NCBI RefSeq assembly: GCF_037126465.1
Contig: NC_088202.1
Span: 83,370,160-83,434,159, forward strand
Direction of reading: 5' to 3'
Length of the DNA: 64,000 nt
From: Ornithodoros turicata
Taxonomy: Eukaryota > Arthropoda > Arachnida > Ixodida > Argasidae
The translations under genes were made by a program, and so were the position numbers. Below are positions 57,554 to 64,000 of this stretch, one piece after another. The first letter of the stretch is position 1; every line of letters begins with the position of its first letter. A model generated the notes under the pieces. The model did no database searches and was not told the origin of the DNA. It saw only the letters and a program-made list of their open reading frames with translations.

Positions 57554-57831
57554 CGTACCGGCCTCCGTGGCTCATTCGGTAGCATGTTCGCCTTCTGATC
57601 CCGAGATCGCGGGTTCGAACCCAGCTGAGGACGCCAGCAACTTGGTGGCAGCGTACAAGTTGCTTAGACACGCCGTCTTCCGCGAGGGACGCTAAATACG
57701 GGGTGCCGTGTGATGAGCTTTCATCGCACGTTAAAGAACCCTCAGGTGGGCATAAGCAATCCACAGACCGACCGCTGTGGCGTCGCTCATGATCTCAGTT
57801 GTCTCGCGACGTAAACACCCAATTATTAATT
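57554..57831 (+). mobile_element. tRNA-derived SINE, second family
   Basis: The A box TGGCTCATTCGG (57568-57579) and B box GGGTTCGAACCC (57611-57622) are clear. The body has CACGTTAAAGAACCCTCAGG and ends CGCGACGTAAACACCCAATT plus ATTAATT. It is flanked by an imperfect 10-bp duplication AGAASTACCA (57544-57553 and 57832-57841). The 3' body looks like SINE/LINE tails I associate with ticks. Confidence 0.85.
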
Positions 57832-57841
57832 AGAAGTACCA

Positions 57842-58119
57842 GGAGAAGCAACACACCCTCAGATTGTAAGCAAGATACCCGGCCTCGCAGCGTTCGTTAT
57901 CACTTATCAGACAGCCACATCATGCGAAAGCACCAGATAGCACCAACTCTGTCCTCCTTCGTTACCCGGGGATATTCCTCCGAGTTTTATTTGTTGCTGA
58001 GTTGAGTAGGAACATCGCATAGAATGCTTGCAGATGTTCCTGCTATTTCACAGGTCGTGTTTCCGTCAGAGCCATTTGCCTAGCTCGTGTTTCTGCACCT
58101 GTGCTGTCTACTGCGAATT
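57842..58119. other. No recognised gene
   Basis: No motif was seen. Confidence 0.35.
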
Positions 58120-58810
58120 GGTCTGACTTCTGTACAGGCGTCACCACGCTTAACAGTAGCGCGGGGGCGCGTGGCCTGCTTGCATGCCAACGCCGCCTTA
58201 CGTCGATGCTGGGGTGGAGAGGGCCATGGCACACGAGCGCCTCCTTTCGACGGAATGAGCTCGGGGGAATCGAGGTAGTAGGATGGATCACCTGCTGGGT
58301 GTAGTATCACCTAACGCTCTCGCACAACAGCGAACACCAACCGCGCGTGTGCGTTATCTACCACGCTACATCTAAATGCGGGTTTGCAGAAGGGCGAGCT
58401 TGAGGGGCACAATATTATAAATAATTTTGAGGCGTATGCAAACACCATAGGCTCACCCATGTTTTTCTCTGAGTGCTCTATTCGCTATGAGATGTCTTAT
58501 CACAGAAATTTTAAATTTGTTTTACGCTTTATGCTTTGCAGTGGCATGTTATCTCAGTGCCACCAAGCGTCACTTCGTCGACGGAACGCGCCTTGGGGGA
58601 CAGAGTTGCACACGCAGAGTAGGTAACTGATTAGATGATCCGTGCGTGCTTGCCGAGTCCCCGTCGTGAGGGTGCGATCGTGTGCCAGGGCCCCCGAGTC
58701 TCCACCCCAGCTCGCCCCAGCATCGACGCAAGGCGGCGCTGGCATGCAAGCAGGCCATGCGCTCCCACGCTACGGTTAAGCGTGGCGACGCCTGTACTCT
58801 TCGTGACAAC
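58120..58810. mobile_element. Inverted-repeat (foldback) element
   Basis: 58133-58255 and 58665-58798 are imperfect reverse complements: ACAGGCGTCACCACGCTTAAC on the left pairs with GTTAAGCGTGGCGACGCCTG on the right, and GCTTGCATGCCA with TGGCATGCAAGC. The spacer is about 410 bp. No coding motif or target duplication was found. Confidence 0.7.
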
Positions 58811-59349
58811 CCGGATGGATATCTGCTGAGTCAGTGCACATGGTGCGCCTGGGATCTTCGGGAAGCGTCAAATTCATCACATGACCTTGGAACTGCATTC
58901 AAGCCAAGTCTCCCGGACGTATCCGTGTGAGTTGGAGCAGGAAACTCTCACAGGCTGGCCGCTCATTATTTCACAGGTTGGTGAAACTGTTGTGTCCTGC
59001 ATCTTTCGTTGGTTACAAATGTTGCCTACTCCAGGCCCATTACAGTGGAGACCATGCGAGCAATGCCGTCGATGCATAATGTTTACGTCCACGACCACAC
59101 CATTTTACGTGTCTCCTTTCCGAGAAAGTGACCGCATGGCCTTCTGTGAGGAAAACACACGCTGGTGCAGAGAACACGAATGTCGTCAGTCGCCGAAAAA
59201 TAGCCGAGCGTAGCATACCGCGTGCCACGGCTAAACAAATCAGGTGTGAAACGACGAGTTTTAATTGTACGCGTTTGACGTAAAACAATTCGCATGCGAA
59301 AGTTATGCATGGAATAGTGCGCCAAACCGTGATATTTTAAAAAAACTTG
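58811..59349. other. No recognised gene
   Basis: Only short open frames without motifs are present. Confidence 0.35.
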
Positions 59350-59603
59350 TTTAAGCCGCGAAGCAACTATGGTTTTAGCGGAGTACAGACGCAGACAGAG
59401 GACGAGTGGGCACAGGGGGAATAGTGTGCGTCCTTGCACGGACATCAGGGAATACTGCATGAGCCGACATTCATCTGTGAATCTGCCAAAAAATGCAACC
59501 TTACACAGCACAGCCGGTGCTCGGGTTCGAACCCGTGTCAACTCCCAGTCCCGCCGCTGAAGGTGCCAGTCCTAATCACTACACTACACCACGCGAGCTG
59601 GTG
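59350..59603 (-). mobile_element. tRNA-derived SINE, diverged copy
   Basis: This is the same family as 16054-16343 in minus orientation, with CGCGAAGCAACTATGG at the left and the B box (GGGTTCGAACCC in plus sense) near 59523. It is more diverged, with internal changes near 59440-59500 and no clear flanking duplication. Confidence 0.75.
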
Positions 59604-59687
59604 TGTGAATTTTCTGAGAATGTCGGCGTATGGGAGAGGAAAGCACGACGAAAAAGAAAATAGGGTGGCCTACAGGAAAGAGCACAC

Positions 59688-60647
59688 CTTTAAAGGAGCA
59701 TGGAAGTGACATTACATGACTCGAAACCCTGCTTCATCTGTGAAGCTGTCCACAAGGAGTCACCATGCAAGATATTTCCGATCTGCGGCGTAATGTCACT
59801 GCCCAATACACTTCAAAAGACAGCAGGAGAACGGCAGTCGCGGGAGAGAGGCACGAGTCCCGCGTGACGTAGAAGCTGCTCGGTGCATTTTTTCTTTGTT
59901 TTTTCATCTCGGCTCGCGCGCAGCTTATACATGCCGTTGGACGTCACTGGTCACGTGCCGTAGCCCGTGATGCGTCACGCCGTCTTCGGCTTGGCTTCGA
60001 CGCCCTTCGGATGTCGAGAGCGTTCTTTAAAGGAGCATGGAAGTGACCCCAAAAATATTTTTAGTTTTTCGCTGCAACGTCTTCTACAACGAATAAAATG
60101 AGCTGCTGCGAAAGAACGATGAGCGCAGGTAACCCAGAGAGCACGGGCAAGACTCTGTTCCGCATAGCTTTAAAGAACGCTCTCCACATCCGAAGAGCGC
60201 CGAAGCGAAGCCAAAGACGGCGTGACCAGCGACGTCCAACGGCACAGCTGAAACGTGTATAAGTGGCGCGTGAGCCGAGGTGAAAAAACAAAGCAAAAAG
60301 GCACCGAGCAGCTTTTACGTCACGCGGGGCTCGTGTCTCTCTCTCGCGACTGCCGTTCCCCGGCTGTCTTTCGTAAAGTGTATTGCGCAGTGACATTACG
60401 CCGCAGATCGGAAATACTTTGCATGGTGGCTCCTTGTGGACAGCTTCACAGATGAAGCAGGGTTTCGAGTCATGTTAAGGGTCACTTCCATGCTCCTTTA
60501 AAGCTGTGCGGAACAGAGTCTTGCGCGTGCTCTCTGGGTTACCTGCGCTCATCGTTCTTTCGCAGCACCTGATTTTATTCGTTGTAGAAGACGTTGCAGC
60601 GAAAAACTAAAAATATTTTTGGGGTCACTTCCATGCTCCTTTAAAGG
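59688..60647. mobile_element. Compound TTTAAAG-type MITE cluster with interleaved inverted repeats
   Basis: Four blocks lie in the order A (59688-60028), B (60025-60174), A' (60168-60503) and B' (60497-60647). A' is the inverted copy of A, and B' of B. Block joints fall at TTTAAAG, and the outer ends read CTTTAAAGGAGCATGGAAGT or its inverse. Several joints contain TTAA. No protein is encoded. A further terminus of this family lies at 5695-5713. Confidence 0.75.
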
Positions 60648-61267
60648 GACTATGAAACGATTTTTTTTCTTCGTTTCGTTCGAAAGAAGACATTTTTCTG
60701 AGTCTAGAACCGAAATTTTACTTTAGTCGCGCGAGCGGATTTCTCGGGAGCGAATTTAAACGGAGCGGCGAAGGGAGGACAGCTAGCGCCGCGCCGTGGC
60801 GAGCTGCCGAGCGGAGACACAACGGGCAACTTGACGCGACCACGGCCGGCTCAGCAACACGTCATCGTGACGTGTTGCCGAGCCGAGGAATCCCGCCAGG
60901 AGCATGCGCCGTAGGATCCCGCGTATGCGTTCATCGGGAGTGGAAATCTCCATGACAGCAGCTTTCACGTGATCGGCAGATTTCGGCAGTGGCGGCAGCC
61001 ACAGCGCGAGCTCGCGGCATTACTTGCCATTGTGCAACACCGGTGACGTAACGGGGAACCGAAGTGCGGTCCGTACAGTTACACCATCGGCAGGGAAATA
61101 TGCGCGGGAGAGGAGGAACGCGGAAGAGACATTTCCAGCGCGCGCTCCTCGCAGAGTGGAGCGATTTCATCCGGAAAAATTTGTGGCATATTAGTTTCTC
61201 TGCGGGAAGAACAGTTTCCATCGAAAAAAAGTATGGGGGTTCGGGAAATTTCATAGCCCCTTTAAGG
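60643..61267. mobile_element. TTTAAAG-type MITE, second kind
   Basis: The left end CCTTTAAAGGGACTATGAAA and the right end TTTCATAGCCCCTTTAAGG are inverted relative to each other. The interior is G+C-rich and non-coding. It abuts the previous cluster. Confidence 0.7.
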
Positions 61268-61490
61268 AGCTTAGAAGGGAAAGGTTTTGTGGGTGATAGG
61301 GAGTGGGGCAGGAAGGAAGTGAACTAGGGGGGTCCTCGTACCACCCGAAGGTATCGCGGGGATCCCTTTAAGGGAGCATATAAGGGAAAGATGTAGGGGG
61401 GATAAGAGAGGCGGGGCAGGAAGGAAGATACCCATGGCTACCTGTACCACCCGAAGGTACACCAGGAAGACAGGGTAGGAAGGGGGAAGG
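61263..61490 (+). repeat. ~112-bp tandem duplication, purine-rich
   Basis: Two units (61263-61374 and 61375-61490) share AGGGAAAG, GGCAGGAAGGAAG and GTACCACCCGAAGGTA. The second unit begins after CCCTTTAAGGGAGCATATAA. Confidence 0.7.
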
Positions 61491-64000
61491 AGGAGGGTGG
61501 GGAAGTAAAAGGGGTAACAGAGTAAAGTAGTAGAGATTACCACTATCCGGGGAAACCACAGCCAGGGGGAAGGTATCGGCAAAATTCGCGGTATTTATTT
61601 CATTCAAAGTGAGGAATAAAAAATATTACATTAAAGGTGCTATACAATGCTAAGGGTAATAAAAGAGATACATAGCAATAAATAGGTTAACATGAGTTAG
61701 TTAATTGGTTCCTCTTGAATAGCCGGAGGGCTTACAACCGTTGGGTCCTGGGGTCCCCATTGGTGTCTGCCTTTTAGCTTGTTGTGGGGTGGTGCCCGTT
61801 GTCAGCTCCGTTGGTGGAAGTAGAGGTGAGTCCTTAGATGGTGATAATGGTGAGTAGCTTCCCTGAGTCGCGGTTATGTGATGTCAAAAGGATGGTGTGA
61901 GAGTATATTTATAGAATTAAATGCGGGAGTAAAGTTTAGTGTTCTTGAAGGTTTCTTAAAATTATAAGTTGTTTAAGGACTGTGGAAAATGGTGCAACTG
62001 ACTGTTGCAGTGCGTGCAAGACTTCATATAGTGAATACAATGAGAAAGGAAGAGGAGACCGCACGCGCCAACAGCGACATTACGTCACCAAGGCCATCGA
62101 CGTTGGGAGTAACGGCTACAAAACGAGTCAAAATAGCCTCAACCATCTTGGATAACATGTTCGTGCTCTTGCTTCACACCCCAACGACTGAGACTATACG
62201 AGCACAGCTCCCCACCCCCTGTCCCGTGCTCGATATTGTTTTACGGCTACAGCTGTTTAGAGCTTAATTGCGTGAATATCTTGTCCCGTATGTCGCATCG
62301 CCGATACACAGAAGAGAAGAAACGAAGAGAAGAAGAGAAGAAAGTTGCAAGACGCAGATCGGTCTTTTCGGAGAGTCACGTTGGCTGTGGTGTTGGCCTC
62401 ATTCTGGTCCGTCCTAAGAAGTAGATACGTCTCCTGAAGAGCTTAGGGCACATCGCCGTGCACAGGCGAATGCATAAACTCAGCTCATAAACGACGCATA
62501 TCATACCATGCGCGTAGCGACAGACGAGGTCAAATAAACAACTCTGTCGCTGTCGTTGACTTGATATAACTTGCATCATATCTGCCAGGATTTTTTTTTT
62601 TTGTGTGCGTCTGTGTTATCTCCTGTTAGTGCGCGAATGGCAAAGAGTCGATGTTGCGTGCGGTAATTATTAAAATATTCTCGAAGTTGACGGATTAAGT
62701 AGCGAAAAAACCGTCACCGCACCACCCCAATTATACTCTGTCGTAATTCCGCCTTTACGTACGCCTCTAATTGCAAAGTTCGATCAAACTCCCCATTCAT
62801 CATCTCACAATAAAGTTGTTGTAATTACAAAGTTACATGAGTCTAAAACCACTGGCACTCATTAATACTTACACTGAGCTCCAGTATACGGAAGGAGGAG
62901 AAGCAGTTGTTGACATCCCACTCACAACCGACGCACGTCTACATTCCTGAATTCAACGCCTCCATCGATCGCAATCCATCGCACTGTCCAAGAGAAAGTA
63001 AAAAGAATATGGAAAACGATCGGCGCCTTGTGGTTGTAACCCGGAGAGATATATGATGTTTGGAGATGCTGGTGAGATACAATCGAGATGTTGACTCGTT
63101 TTTCTACTTATCTTCATCGTCGCCTTATGTAGTAATGGGAGCCTATATATAAATCATGAATCCTCATTGGGAAAAGGGAGTGCGCTCTAAAAGTGTCCTC
63201 GGGACGACAATGTATGAAGAGATAAATCAAGGAGAAAAATGAAATCTGCTTGTTAGCTCCGTACCGTGTTATGGAAATCAGCCAACTGGGGCATTTCTCT
63301 CCAGGTAAAAGACGGCTGATAAAAATTGCAATATTGCGCCTTCGACGTCTTTGAAACTTGCAGGGAGTTACACTATGGGTATCATTCTAGCGCAACGTGA
63401 TCGTGGCCTAGTGCTGAGGAGGAGGACCGTTAGAAGGTCACCGCCGACTTTATTGGGGTTTCCGCAGACGTTTTCACACCATGTCGGCACAGTGTTCTAG
63501 TAGGTCGAACAAGGACGAAGTAGCAGGAAGGCTGCTGGGTAATTAAACGTGACACACCTCCGTTCAACACCGTGCCCCGTCCGTTCAACAACAATCAAAT
63601 TATGAATGGTAATATCACGTGGTGTTACCCTGCTTACGCTGCGCGACCCTACCCCAGTGGATGTGATGCCACATATTATTTCAAAGCGTTCGTTCATTCG
63701 TTCGCACGCTCGTTCAAAGTGCTCCATGACGCTACAGAAGTGTAGGGTGTAGCGAGGTGTTGCATAAATGTGTAACTGCGGTATCTGCTCTTCTACTATT
63801 TGTTGTCGCGGGATGTCACCATAGCCACTGGATGTCCATGATGTGTCTTTTCTGCAGCCCTGCTGCAAAAATGACGGGGAACTGCCACGGTGATTGTATC
63901 TGCGTGCGAAAAATGCAGAAAAAAGTAAAGTAGATAAAATGCGTTCCGCATATACGCAGACTTCGAAGGGGATAGTTGCAAAACATCTGCAATGTTTTTT
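61491..64000. other. No recognised gene or element
   Basis: Open frames at 61989-62267 (plus) and 63497-63868 (minus, 123 codons) have no known motif. A purine-rich GAAGAGAAGA tract lies near 62310-62345. I see no terminal inverted repeats or target duplications in this stretch. Confidence 0.35.

Noticed and set aside
63497..63868. 123-codon minus-strand gene
   Set aside because: It has no recognisable motif, signal peptide or splice context. Frames of this length are expected by chance at this G+C content.

Overview
This is animal nuclear DNA packed with transposable elements. The organism is most likely a tick or a close chelicerate relative. That is an inference from tRNA-derived SINE sequences that look tick-like to me and from the mix of short DNA transposons; I could not run a search. 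I see no complete host gene, true tRNA, rRNA or CRISPR array. Almost every long open frame belongs to a mobile element or is a by-product of repeats.

Layout: (1) 473-3586: two copies of one RNase H-bearing LINE in opposite orientation. (2) 4469-7803: a TA-flanked long-inverted-repeat MITE, then a 46-bp minisatellite split by a hAT element with a perfect 8-bp target duplication. (3) 11395-13203: LINE fragments, a (TA)n tract and a hAT-like element containing a hairpin retroposon. (4) 14063-19916: a possible lone first exon, a MITE with a hAT-like element inside it, two SINEs in opposite orientation, and a decayed MULE/CaRF-like transposase gene. (5) 21229-24790: a 3.6-kb element whose ends are arrays of an 18-bp motif. 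(6) 26244-35563: a mosaic of several non-autonomous DNA-transposon families, with a THAP-domain fragment. (7) 35757-38060: LINE pieces and an internally deleted Tigger. (8) 38544-39623: a 1.08-kb LTR element with identical 164-bp LTRs. (9) 39645-44474: an apparently complete PIF/Harbinger transposon. (10) 44475-64000: microsatellites, tandem repeats, a second Tigger MITE, a mariner nested in another 8-bp-duplication element, SINEs and inverted-repeat elements.

The best coding content is the Harbinger element. It has 50-bp terminal inverted repeats, a TTA target duplication, a two-exon DDE transposase on the plus strand, and a three-exon Myb/SANT-like partner on the minus strand. The two genes converge tail to tail, every splice junction I placed is GT-AG and keeps frame, and I saw no disabling mutation.

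The most unusual pattern is architectural. At least seven unrelated-looking non-autonomous families here have ends built from degenerate arrays of one short family-specific motif, facing inward from both ends. Where target duplications could be read they are 8 bp (9 bp in one family). A second oddity is a roughly 145-bp near-perfect hairpin flanked by 10-12 bp duplications, present in three copies.
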